Below, in pieces: positions 36,829 to 45,654 of a stretch of 62,919 nucleotides of DNA. How positions within the stretch are numbered: the stretch's first letter is position 1; the number at the start of each line of letters is the position of its first letter. Position numbers and translations under genes: made by a program. The stretch covers positions 1-62,919 of the forward strand of contig MNXA01000020.1 in assembly GCA_001871195.1 (NCBI GenBank), given 5' to 3'. The notes under the pieces were generated by a model. That model saw only the letters and a program-made list of their open reading frames with translations, had not been told where the DNA came from and did no database searches. This DNA comes from Zetaproteobacteria bacterium CG1_02_55_237. GTDB taxonomy: Bacteria; Pseudomonadota; Zetaproteobacteria; Mariprofundales; Mariprofundaceae.

Positions 36829-37608
36829 ATGACTGAAGATGTCTTTAAAGTAGGAAGCTACACATTCACATCCCGATTGATCGTCGGTTCGGGAAAGTAC
36901 AAGGATTTTGCCACCACCAAGGCTGCGACAGAAGCGGCGGAGGCGGAGATGATCACTGTGGCTATCCGGCGCGTGAACATCACCGATCCGGGCAAGGAAA
37001 ATCTGCTCGATTATATCGACCCGAAGAAATATGTGATTCTGCCCAATACAGCCGGCTGTTTTAACGCCGAAGACGCCGTACGCACCTTGCGACTGGCACG
37101 CGAGGCCGGCAACTGGAATCTGGTCAAGCTTGAGGTTTTGGGCGATACCCAGACCCTGTATCCGAATGTGGTGGAAACCATCAAGGCTGCGGAAACGCTG
37201 GTTGCCGAGGGCTTCGAAGTGATGGTGTACACCAACGACGATCCGATTGTGGCCACGCGGCTGGAAGAGATCGGTTGCGTAGCCGTGATGCCCTTGGGCA
37301 ATCCGATCGGTTCAGGTAGAGGCTTGGCCAATCCGTTCAATATCCGCGTGATTAAAGAGCGGGCCAAGGTGCCGATTGTTGTCGATGCCGGGATTGGCAC
37401 CGCCTCGGATGCAGCCAAGGCAATGGAGCTGGGAGCGGATGCGGTGCTGATTAACACAGCCATCGCCGAGGCAAGGGATGAGTGCATGATGGCAAGGGCC
37501 ATGCGTGATGCCGTCCGTGCCGGGCGTGCCGCCTTTCTTGCCGGCCGCATGCCCAAGCGGGCATTTGCCTCGGCCAGTTCACCGACCGAAGGTTATATCT
37601 GGGATTAA
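36829..37608 (+). CDS. thiG: Thiazole synthase
   Basis: Forms the thiazole phosphate ring from deoxyxylulose 5-phosphate, ThiS-thiocarboxylate and dehydroglycine. 259 residues, a TIM barrel: [36 protein letters not shown], the Schiff-base Lys in LVKLEVLGD, and [19 protein letters not shown] precedes the ATG. No thiF, thiH or thiO is adjacent. Confidence 0.95.
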   Translation: MTEDVFKVGSYTFTSRLIVGSGKYKDFATTKAATEAAEAEMITVAIRRVNITDPGKENLLDYIDPKKYVILPNTAGCFNAEDAVRTLRLAREAGNWNLVKLEVLGDTQTLYPNVVETIKAAETLVAEGFEVMVYTNDDPIVATRLEEIGCVAVMPLGNPIGSGRGLANPFNIRVIKERAKVPIVVDAGIGTASDAAKAMELGADAVLINTAIAEARDECMMARAMRDAVRAGRAAFLAGRMPKRAFASASSPTEGYIWD

Positions 37609-37615
37609 TAACTAA

Positions 37616-37648
37616 ACCACAGAGAACACTGAGTTTGCAGAGAAAAGG
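37616..37648. repeat. CAGAG-rich short repeat, possible dispersed element
   Basis: Between thiG and hemE, the stretch begins ACCACAGAGAACACTGAG and continues with the related GCAGAGAAAAGG. Sequences of the type ACCACAGAG-GACACAGAG are, from memory, a frequent dispersed repeat in proteobacterial genomes. Only this copy is seen here. It supplies the purine-rich ribosome site of hemE. Confidence 0.3.
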
Positions 37649-37656
37649 GAATTGAA

Positions 37657-38721
37657 ATGACTGAGCTGAAGAATGATTTATTTTTGCGAGCCTGTTTGCG
37701 AGAGGACGTTGAGCGCACACCGGTTTGGATGATGCGCCAGGCCGGACGCTATCTGGCCGAGTACCGGGCAACGCGTGCCAGAGCCGGGGGCTTTCTGAAT
37801 CTGTGCCGCTCTCCGGAGCTGTGCAGTGAAGTGACCTTGCAGCCGATTGATATTCTCGATGCTGATGCGGCCATCCTGTTCTCCGATATTCTGGTGGTGC
37901 CGGAGGCGATGGGTATGGAGCTGACCTTCGGCGTGGGTGAAGGACCGAAGTTTCCAGATCCGATCACCTGCCTTGCCGATGTCGAGAAGCTGCCGATTCC
38001 CGATCCGATGGTTGAGCTGAAGTATGTCATGGATGCGGTGAGCACCATTCGCAGAGACCTGAATGGTCGCGTGCCCCTGATTGGCTTTGCCGGCAGCCCC
38101 TGGACCCTGGCTACCTATATGGTGGAAGGTGGCGGCTCGAAGAATTTCTCCAAGGTGAAGGCCATGGCCTTCAATGAGCCGGCGACCATGCACCTGTTGC
38201 TGGAGAAGCTGGCCGACAGTGTGGCTGCCTATCTCAATGGCCAGATTGCCAGCGGCGCTCAGGCTGTGCAGATATTCGATACCTGGGGCGGCATTCTGAC
38301 CACCCGCGATTACAACGAGTTTTCTCTGCAGTATATGAAGAGGATAGTAGAGCAGCTGACGCGGACCAGTGAGGGCCGCCGCGTGCCGGTGATTCTCTAT
38401 ACCAAGGGCGGCATGGGCTGGCTGGAGGCGATTGCCGATACCGGTTGCGATGTGGTGGGTCTTGATTGGTCCATTGATATCGATGTGGCCAAGGCGCGCA
38501 TCGGGCACAAGGTTGCGCTGCAGGGTAATATGGATCCGACCATGCTGTATGCCAAACCCGAGCGCATCCGCGCCGAGGTGAAGGATATTCTGGCCCGCTT
38601 CGGCCACGGTAACGGCCATGTGTTCAATCTCGGGCACGGCATTACGCCGGATGTGCCACCCCAGCACGCGATAGAATTCTTCAAGGCTGTGCGCGAAGAG
38701 TCAGTTCGTTACCACGGCTGA
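37657..38721 (+). CDS. hemE: Uroporphyrinogen decarboxylase
   Basis: Converts uroporphyrinogen III to coproporphyrinogen III. 354 residues: [18 protein letters not shown] with the substrate Arg residues, [14 protein letters not shown] with the catalytic Asp, [15 protein letters not shown], and [13 protein letters not shown] near the end. It is complete and of standard length, with thiSG upstream and a NYN gene downstream on the same strand. Confidence 0.96.
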   Translation: MTELKNDLFLRACLREDVERTPVWMMRQAGRYLAEYRATRARAGGFLNLCRSPELCSEVTLQPIDILDADAAILFSDILVVPEAMGMELTFGVGEGPKFPDPITCLADVEKLPIPDPMVELKYVMDAVSTIRRDLNGRVPLIGFAGSPWTLATYMVEGGGSKNFSKVKAMAFNEPATMHLLLEKLADSVAAYLNGQIASGAQAVQIFDTWGGILTTRDYNEFSLQYMKRIVEQLTRTSEGRRVPVILYTKGGMGWLEAIADTGCDVVGLDWSIDIDVAKARIGHKVALQGNMDPTMLYAKPERIRAEVKDILARFGHGNGHVFNLGHGITPDVPPQHAIEFFKAVREESVRYHG

Positions 38722-38776
38722 GTGAGTGAAGTAATCCTGAATCGGCATAGCCGACAGGCAGAGGCAGGAGATGCCG

Positions 38777-39613
38777 ATGAACGGTAGAAATGATTCCCAC
38801 AATATGGCGCTGTTTTGCGATTTCGAGAATGTCGCACTCGGCGTGCGCGATGTGAAGCTGGCGGCCTTCGATATCCAGCGGGTTCTTGAGCGCTTGCTGC
38901 TGAAAGGAAACATTGTTGTCAAAAAAGCCTACTGCGACTGGGCGCGCTACAAGGATTTCAAGGCGCCGATGCATGAAGCAGCCTTTGAGTTGATCGAGAT
39001 TCCGCATGTGCGGCAGAGTGGCAAGAATTCAGCCGATATTCGCATGGTCGTCGATGCACTCGACCTGTGCTACACCAAGGCACATGTCGATACCTTTGTG
39101 ATTATTTCCGGTGATTCGGACTTCTCGCCTCTGGTTTCAAAGCTGCGTGAGAACAACAAGCTGGTTATTGGCGTGGGTGTGAAGCAGTCCACCTCCGACC
39201 TGCTCACCTCCAATTGCGACGAGTTCATCTATTATGACGATCTGGTGCGCGATTCGGAGAAGCAGGGTAAATCGCGCCGCCGCCGTTCATCCGGCAGAGC
39301 CAAGGTCAAGGCTGTCATTGCCGAGGGTGGCGAGGTATCAGTCGATGAGGCTGCTCTCAGGCAGGAAGGCCTCGATCTGATGCTTGAGACGGTTGAGGAT
39401 CTGTTCAAGGAGCGCGGCGAGGAGGACAAGGTCTGGGGTTCGATGGTCAAGCAAACCTTAAAGCGTCGCAAGCCCGGGTTCTCCGAGGGTTATCACGGTT
39501 TCAGCAGCTTCGGCCAGATGCTGGAAGAAGCCGAAAAACGCGGTCTTCTCGCCCTCGAGAAAGATGAAAAATCCGGCGGTTATATTATCAAGGAATTCAC
39601 CCACGAGGAGTGA
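38777..39613 (+). CDS. NYN ribonuclease-like protein with LOTUS/OST-HTH domain
   Basis: A 278-residue protein. The NYN (PIN-like) domain spans ~5-150: ALFCDFENVA with the first metal Asp, KKAYCDWARY, GKNSADIRMVVDALDL and FVIISGDSDFSPLV, keeping the four acidic positions expected of a metal-dependent RNase. A basic linker (KSRRRRSSGRAKVK, about 172-185) leads to a winged-helix OST-HTH/LOTUS domain (about 215-275), which binds RNA or RNA structures. AGGAG at 38766-38770 fits ATG 38777 better than the abutting ATG 38771. Confidence 0.82.
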   Translation: MNGRNDSHNMALFCDFENVALGVRDVKLAAFDIQRVLERLLLKGNIVVKKAYCDWARYKDFKAPMHEAAFELIEIPHVRQSGKNSADIRMVVDALDLCYTKAHVDTFVIISGDSDFSPLVSKLRENNKLVIGVGVKQSTSDLLTSNCDEFIYYDDLVRDSEKQGKSRRRRSSGRAKVKAVIAEGGEVSVDEAALRQEGLDLMLETVEDLFKERGEEDKVWGSMVKQTLKRRKPGFSEGYHGFSSFGQMLEEAEKRGLLALEKDEKSGGYIIKEFTHEE

Positions 39614-39654
39614 TTTGGGTGTGGGCTTGTTTTTCTTCCTGCAGGAAGATGCTC

Positions 39655-39969
39655 TTATTTGTCTTTTAACAGTTCGCTCAGTCCGGCAAAGGCCTTGAAT
39701 GTTGAGTGTTTGTTTTCCTCCGGACGAAGCGGGCCGCGCGCATCCGCTTCAAGAAACCGCTGATGTTCATTGTCATGGCAATACACACACAACAGCTCCC
39801 AGTTGCTGCCGTCCGGCGGATTGTTGCTGTGGTTGTGGTCTTTATGGTGCACCGTCAGCTCGCGCAGTTTTTTGCCTGAAAAGTCCCGACCGCAGCGACC
39901 ACACACCCAGGGAAACAGCTTGAGCGCTTGCTCGCGATAACCCTCATCTCCACTTTTTCCTGAAACCAT
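39655..39969 (-). CDS. HNH endonuclease-domain protein, YajD-like
   Basis: A 104-residue protein with a zinc-stabilised HNH motif: CGRCGRDF, then LTVHHKDHNHSNNP and LLCVYCHDNEHQ. This is the stand-alone YajD-type HNH nuclease. Its substrate is unknown. ATG 39969 has GGGAG upstream. It is convergent with the NYN gene and precedes prlC's stop by a short gap on the same strand. Confidence 0.82.
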   Translation of the reverse strand: MVSGKSGDEGYREQALKLFPWVCGRCGRDFSGKKLRELTVHHKDHNHSNNPPDGSNWELLCVYCHDNEHQRFLEADARGPLRPEENKHSTFKAFAGLSELLKDK

Positions 39970-39991
39970 AGCTACTCCCGTACCCGAAGAA

Positions 39992-42043
39992 TCAGCCTTG
40001 CAAACCGGAATGGCGCAGCAGTGCGTCTACAGATGGCTGGCGACCCCGAAAGGATTCGAATGCCTGCATGATGTCCCTGCTTCCACCAACCGAAAGGATT
40101 TCCCGCCTGAAGCGCTGCGCCGTTTCCGCTGAGGTAATCCCTTCTTCTTCGAAGGCGGCAAAGGCATCGGCCGACAACACCTCGGCCCACTTGTAGGCAT
40201 AATATCCCGCCGCATAGCCGCCGGCAAAAATATGCGAAAAGCTGTTCTGGAATCGGTTGAAGGCAGGGGGAGTCAGCACAGCTACCGCTTCGCGCACCTC
40301 ATCCAGCAGTTGCTGCACACTCTGCCCCTGATGCGGTTGATAGCGGCTGTGCAGGTCCAGATCGAACAGGGAAAATTCAACCTGTCGAAGTATCTGCAGG
40401 CCTGACTGGAAGTTTATTGCCGACAGCATGCGTTGGAACAGATTATCAGGGATTTTGTCGCCACTGATATAATGCCGGGCGAACATATCCACTACTTCAC
40501 GCTGCCAGCAGAAATTTTCCATGAACTGACTGGGCAGCTCCACGGCATCCCAGGGCACGCCACGAATACCGGATACTCCCAGCTCCTCAACCTCGGTCAG
40601 CATATGATGCAGGCCGTGGCCGAACTCATGAAACAGGGTGGTTACTTCATCGTGCGTCCACAGGGCCGGCTTGTTGCCGACTGGCGCATCGAAATTGCAT
40701 ACCAGATATGCCACCGGCAATTGCAGGCTTCCCTCCCCACGCCGCCAGCGCACAATGCATTCATCCATCCATGCGCCACCGCGTTTGTGTGAGCGGGCAT
40801 AAGGATCAAGGTAAAAAGCCGCCCGCTTTTCCCCATTACCGTCGAGGATTTCAAAATAGCGGACTGTTGCATGCCACTTGGGAGCCTCGGCCTCGCGAAT
40901 GCGTATGCCATAGAGCTTTTCCACCAGCGCGAACATGCCCGTCAACACGGCCGCTTCCGGGAAATACGGCTTCAGCTCTTCCTGCGAAATATCGTAAAGC
41001 TTCTTGCGCAGTTTCTCCGATGCATAGGGGATGTCCCAGGCGCATAGCTCGCTCATACCCAGCTGTTTGCCGGCAAATTCGCGCAGCTCCTCCAGCTCTT
41101 TTTCGGCAAATGGCCTGCTCTTTTCCGCCAGATCCAACAAAAAAGTCCTGACTTCTTGGGTTGATGCGGCCATTTTCGTGGCCAGGGAAACTTCTGCATA
41201 GTTGGCATAGCCGAGCAGCTGTGCCGCTTCCTGACGCAGCGCCATGAGCTCATCAATGATCGGCGCATTATCCAGAGCCCCGTCGGATGCACGGGTTACA
41301 TAGGCTGTGTACATCTTCTCACGCAGTTCTCTTTTATCGGCATACTGCATAAACGGGATATAGGATGGTGCATCGAGGGTGATCAGCCAGCCATCCTTGT
41401 TGTGCTGTTGTGCCCGCTGCTGCGCTGCGTCGCGCACCGACTCGGGCAGTCCGGCGATATCCTGTTCGTCGATGAGATGTAGTTCAAAAGCGTGCGTGGC
41501 ATCAAGCACGTGTTGCTCAAATGTGGTGGCAAGCTCGGAAGAGCGCATGGCAATCGCCTTGAAACGTTCTTTTGCCTTGCCGGTAAGCTCTGCCCCGGCC
41601 AAACGAAAGTCGCGCAGGGCGTATTGCACAACCTGCTTCTGTTCGGCATTCAGCGCCTCATAGGCGGCGCTGTCTCGCAGACGATGGATGGCAGCATAAA
41701 GCCCTTCATTCTGCGCCAGCTCTGTTTGCCATTGGGCCATCATGCCCACACCTTGCTGATAAACCGGCCGCATGGCATCGCTGTCCTGTACGGCGTTCAG
41801 ATGTGTTACAGGTCCCCACAGACGGGACAGTTGTTCGTCCATGGTTTCCAGCGGTTGCATCAAAGATTGCCAATCAGTGGGTCTTTCCTTCAACAGTCCG
41901 GCAACGGTCTGACGAGCTTCTTGCAGCGTTTGCTCCAGCGCGGGAAGCACATGTTCCGGTCTGATGGCTGAAAAGTCCGGAAGCGGGGCCGAAAGGGCCT
42001 GGATGAGGGGGTTGTTATCTGTTTGGCTTGTTTGTTTGTTCAT
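39992..42043 (-). CDS. prlC: Oligopeptidase A
   Basis: A 683-residue cytosolic M3 zinc metallopeptidase that degrades signal peptides and other peptides. The zinc site HEFGH (first His about 472) lies in [15 protein letters not shown] with a downstream Glu ligand region, and an [23 protein letters not shown] substrate-binding block follows near the C-terminus. The length equals E. coli PrlC. ATG 42043 is where similarity begins; the frame extends upstream without family features. Confidence 0.94.
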   Translation of the reverse strand: [683 protein letters not shown]

Positions 42044-42083
42044 GCGGCGAACCGTGCTGGCTAATCGCCCGGCTGGCAACAAA

Positions 42084-42116
42084 GAAAAACGGCGGAGTGC
42101 CTGAAGCTCCGCCGTT
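42084..42116 (-). terminator. Rho-independent terminator (minus strand, downstream of hemC)
   Basis: On the minus strand AAACGGCGGAG pairs with CTCCGCCGTTT around a 9-base loop and is followed by a T-rich tract (TTTTTCTTTG, with its first T residues in the stem). It lies ~120 bases after the hemC stop and upstream of prlC, so it separates the two. Confidence 0.8.
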
Positions 42117-42141
42117 TGCCATGTTGATGAGGATAAACCCC

Positions 42142-42207
42142 ATGAAGAATGATTTTTTCTACTTCTGCTGGGACGGACGATACAGGCCATTCATGTCAGG
42201 CATGTGA
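42142..42207 (+). CDS. Candidate 21-residue small protein
   Basis: A short frame MKNDFFYFCWDGRYRPFMSG-M is preceded by GAGGAT with 9-base spacing to ATG 42142; in-frame ATGs lie 7 and 5 codons upstream. It is rich in aromatic residues. It lies opposite the 3' region of hemC, with no promoter that I can identify. It may be chance. Confidence 0.22.
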   Translation: MKNDFFYFCWDGRYRPFMSGM

Positions 42208-42240
42208 CACAGCTCTCACTCAGCGCAACTGTCTTCCGAC

Positions 42241-43173
42241 TTACTTCTTTGCCGCTTCGGCGGCATACAGGCGGGCCAGTATTTCACGCCCACCGGCATC
42301 AAGCACCTCATCGGCGAGGCTAATGCCCATCGTCTCGGCCTGATCCCTGGGGCCGGATATTTCGCGGCGAATAATGCGCGAGCCATCAACTTCTCCTACC
42401 AGCCCCTTTAAGTGCAGCATATCGCCATCGAGTGTGGCAAAGGCCGCAATCGGCACCTGGCATCCGCCTTCCAGCCTGGCCAGAAAGGCGCGCTCGGCAC
42501 GGGTGCGGTCCACGGTATCCTTGTCGTTCATGCGACCAACCAGCGCGTTGATGGCGGCATCGTCATCGCGCGTCTGGATACCCAGTGTTCCCTGTGCCAC
42601 GGCAGGCAACAGAATGTCGGTGTTGATAAAGTCATGCATCTGCTCTGCCATTCCCATGCGTTTGACGCCCGCAGCTGCAAGAATGACCGCATCAACCTCC
42701 TGCCCCAGTTTGGACAGGCGTGTCTGGATATTGCCGCGAATGGAAACAAACTCGAAATCGGGAAAGGTCTCTCGCAACTGGGCAATGCGCCGCAGGGACG
42801 AGGTGCCAATGCGTGCCTTGGCAGGCAATGTATCAAGCGGGCCACCGGTAATTGTTGCCACCGCATCGCGTGGGTCTTCACGCAGGGGATGGGCACATAT
42901 ACTGGTTCCTGCCGGGAGTTCGGTTGGTACATCCTTCATCGAATGCACAGCAACATCGGCCCGGCCATCAAGCAGGGCCTCATCAATCTCCTTGGTAAAC
43001 AGCCCCTTGCCGCCCACCTGGGCCAGTGGCACATCGAGAATTTTGTCGCCGCGCGTCACAATCTTTACCAGTTCGGTGCTGACCGAGGGGTCAAGGCGCT
43101 TGAGTTCAGCGGAAACATATTCCGCCTGCCAAAGAGCCAGCGGCGAACGACGTGTCGCAATCTTAATATGCAT
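42241..43173 (-). CDS. hemC: Porphobilinogen deaminase (hydroxymethylbilane synthase)
   Basis: Polymerises four porphobilinogens for heme synthesis. 310 residues: IKIATRRSPLALWQ, KGLFTKEIDEALL, AVHSMKDVPTE with the catalytic Asp, GTSSLRR, and the dipyrromethane cofactor Cys238 in EGGCQVPIAAF. GGAGGAAG precedes ATG 43173. hemD is not adjacent. Confidence 0.96.
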   Translation of the reverse strand: MHIKIATRRSPLALWQAEYVSAELKRLDPSVSTELVKIVTRGDKILDVPLAQVGGKGLFTKEIDEALLDGRADVAVHSMKDVPTELPAGTSICAHPLREDPRDAVATITGGPLDTLPAKARIGTSSLRRIAQLRETFPDFEFVSIRGNIQTRLSKLGQEVDAVILAAAGVKRMGMAEQMHDFINTDILLPAVAQGTLGIQTRDDDAAINALVGRMNDKDTVDRTRAERAFLARLEGGCQVPIAAFATLDGDMLHLKGLVGEVDGSRIIRREISGPRDQAETMGISLADEVLDAGGREILARLYAAEAAKK

Positions 43174-43344
43174 CAGAGCTTCCTCCTGTGGCGGCATGAA
43201 GGGGCGCATGCCTGCCACGACATCTGTAGAGCTGGAAATTGAGGGGGAAAACTAGCGGTGTAGCGGACACAATACAAAGCCGCTTTGCGCATGGGTAATA
43301 ATTGTTCGCGCTTTCCGCAGCTTTTGCGCACTGCTGGCCAGCAG

Positions 43345-45654
43345 TTAAGTGTCCGACCGCCCAAAATTCTTGTGCAGCAGCTTGGTCAGGGTCTGATGCA
43401 GGGTTTCCGAATGCAGTGGCTTGCTCAGCGAGACAATGCCCGGCAGGCCTTCAACACCGCGTAGAACATGCTCGCGGTCGTAACCGGTAGCAAAGATGAT
43501 CGGAATATCCGGGCGCACCTCACGCATCTTTTGTGCCGCATCCACACCGCCCATACCCGGCATCACCACATCGAGAATGACCGCATCATAGGCATCCGGA
43601 CGTTTACAAAACTGCTCCACGGCATCAAGCCCATCGTCGACCACATCCACAGTAAAGCCATCGATGCACAGCATTTCACTAATGGTGTCACGCACGAGGG
43701 GTTCATCATCGGCGAGCAGCAGGCGCTCACCATTCCCACGCCATACCTTTGATTTATCAGGCATGTCATGGATTGCGCTTTTATCCGATATAGGGAAGAA
43801 AAGTCGGAAGCTTGAGCCGAGGCCGGGTTTGCTTTCCACCTCAATAATGCCCTTGTGGCTCTGCATGGTGCCGAACACCATGGAAAGGCCGAGTCCGGAA
43901 CCGTGGCCGACGCCCTTGGTGGTGAAGAATGGTTCGAATATCCGTTCGATCACATCATCGGGAATGCCGCAGCCGTTATCCTTGATGCTGAGCATAGCAT
44001 AACTCACCGATGTGGCTTCCGGGTGTTGGGAGATGAAGGTTGCATCGGGTTCATAGGGCTGCAAGTCGAGGATTATTTTCGGTTCGCTGACATTGCGCAG
44101 CGCATCGCGCGCGTTACCCAGCAGATTCATGAGCATCTGCTGCACCTGTGTGGCATCGCATTCAATACAAAGGGGGTCGTTGCTAACGTAGGATAGACAA
44201 GTGATATCCTCCGGCACGGCAACGCGCGCCAGTTTGTACGCTTCCTTGATGAAGGATGTGAGGTCGAGGGTCTTTAGCTGCACCGTGTCTTTGCGGGCAA
44301 AGGCCAATAATTGCTTGATCATATCGGCAGCTCGGAAGCTCAGCTTTTCGACCCGGGCCAGTTTTTGCGTGATCTCCGGCAGATCCTTGGCAGCCTTGCG
44401 TGCCATATAGAGATTGCCGACCATGCCGGCCAGCATATTGTTGAAATCATGTGCAATGCCACCGACCAGGATACCCAGAGACTCCATCTTTTGTGCCTGC
44501 ATCAGTTGCATTTCCATTTTCTGTTGTTCGCTGATGTCCTCATGCACGCCGACATAGTGCGTGATCCGGCCATCGGCACCGAGCAGTGGCGCAATGGACA
44601 CCGTGGCAAGATACAGGGAGCCGTCCTTTTTGCGGTCGGTCATGCGGCCCGTCCATACCTTGCCTTGAGAGAGATGCCTCCAGAGAGCCTTATAGAATTC
44701 AGTCGGATGTTTGCCGCTTTTCAGAATGCTCGGATTTTGCCCGATCGCTTCTTCGGCCGAATAACCGCTGATGCGTGTGAAGGAACTGTTGACGTACTCA
44801 ATGACCCCTTTGGCATTGGTGATGAGCACACTTTCGGCCATGTTTTCCACAGCGTGGCTCAATTGTCGCTGGCGCATGGTTTCGCGGCCAAGTCGTTCAA
44901 TCATGGAGTCAAAGGCTTTGCCGATTTGTGCCAGTTCGTCGCTGCCTTCCAATCCGGCGCGAGCTGAGAAGTTGCCTTTACTGGCTTGGTTGGCTGCAGC
45001 AATCAGTTGGTTCATGCGGCGAGTAATGGCATAGCGCATGGCCAGCCAGAGGAGAAAGGCACTGCCAAGCACCAGGGTGGCAAACAGACTCACCCATTGC
45101 TCAATCCGGTGTCTGGCGGCCTGCTTGGTAAGTGCCAGATCGAATTTGCCGATCAGTTCCCCGAAATCCCGCGAGCGAAGCGAGTCGTTTTCGGGAGGGT
45201 AGGTTATTAAATAATGAGCCCAGACCGTCATGCCGTCTTCGCTCACGTATACATGGTTCTGTTTTCCCTGTTTGCGGTGTTGTAACAGGACTGGCAGAAC
45301 AGGCTCTTCCAGCGCATCGGTTTTTTGCCCAACCCAACCCAGCCGCGAAGCGGCCAGGATGTGTCCATCTGGACGGGTCAAAAGGATATACTGCATGTTC
45401 GGTTCGCTGCCGAAGTCACTTAATTCCGAGGCTATGTTCTTTAACTCACCATTTAGCAGGAGGCTTTGTAGATGACCGACAAGGCGATGCATATCCTGAA
45501 GCTGAAGACTCACCACTTCACGCTCGATAGCTGCCATCTCGCGTTTCACCTCGAACCACCAGAAGCCGCCGATGATGGCGCCACTGACCAGCAGTAATGC
45601 GAATGGCAGCAGCATGCGTATGGGTAGCCATTTCAGCGAAGCCAGAGATATCAT
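43345..45654 (-). CDS. Hybrid sensor histidine kinase (HAMP-PAS-HK-receiver)
   Basis: A 769-residue inner-membrane kinase. TM1 about 13-35, a ~150-residue periplasmic domain, TM2 about 188-206, HAMP about 206-258, PAS about 265-375 with a PAC tail, phosphoacceptor His402 in GGIAHDFNN, ATPase domain with NLLGNARDAL, DNGCGIPDD and GSGLGLSMV, and a C-terminal receiver with Asp695 in AVILDVVMPG. Its ATG overlaps the stop of the upstream substrate-binding lipoprotein gene by four bases, suggesting that protein feeds a signal to this kinase. Confidence 0.88.
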   Translation of the reverse strand: MISLASLKWLPIRMLLPFALLLVSGAIIGGFWWFEVKREMAAIEREVVSLQLQDMHRLVGHLQSLLLNGELKNIASELSDFGSEPNMQYILLTRPDGHILAASRLGWVGQKTDALEEPVLPVLLQHRKQGKQNHVYVSEDGMTVWAHYLITYPPENDSLRSRDFGELIGKFDLALTKQAARHRIEQWVSLFATLVLGSAFLLWLAMRYAITRRMNQLIAAANQASKGNFSARAGLEGSDELAQIGKAFDSMIERLGRETMRQRQLSHAVENMAESVLITNAKGVIEYVNSSFTRISGYSAEEAIGQNPSILKSGKHPTEFYKALWRHLSQGKVWTGRMTDRKKDGSLYLATVSIAPLLGADGRITHYVGVHEDISEQQKMEMQLMQAQKMESLGILVGGIAHDFNNMLAGMVGNLYMARKAAKDLPEITQKLARVEKLSFRAADMIKQLLAFARKDTVQLKTLDLTSFIKEAYKLARVAVPEDITCLSYVSNDPLCIECDATQVQQMLMNLLGNARDALRNVSEPKIILDLQPYEPDATFISQHPEATSVSYAMLSIKDNGCGIPDDVIERIFEPFFTTKGVGHGSGLGLSMVFGTMQSHKGIIEVESKPGLGSSFRLFFPISDKSAIHDMPDKSKVWRGNGERLLLADDEPLVRDTISEMLCIDGFTVDVVDDGLDAVEQFCKRPDAYDAVILDVVMPGMGGVDAAQKMREVRPDIPIIFATGYDREHVLRGVEGLPGIVSLSKPLHSETLHQTLTKLLHKNFGRSDT

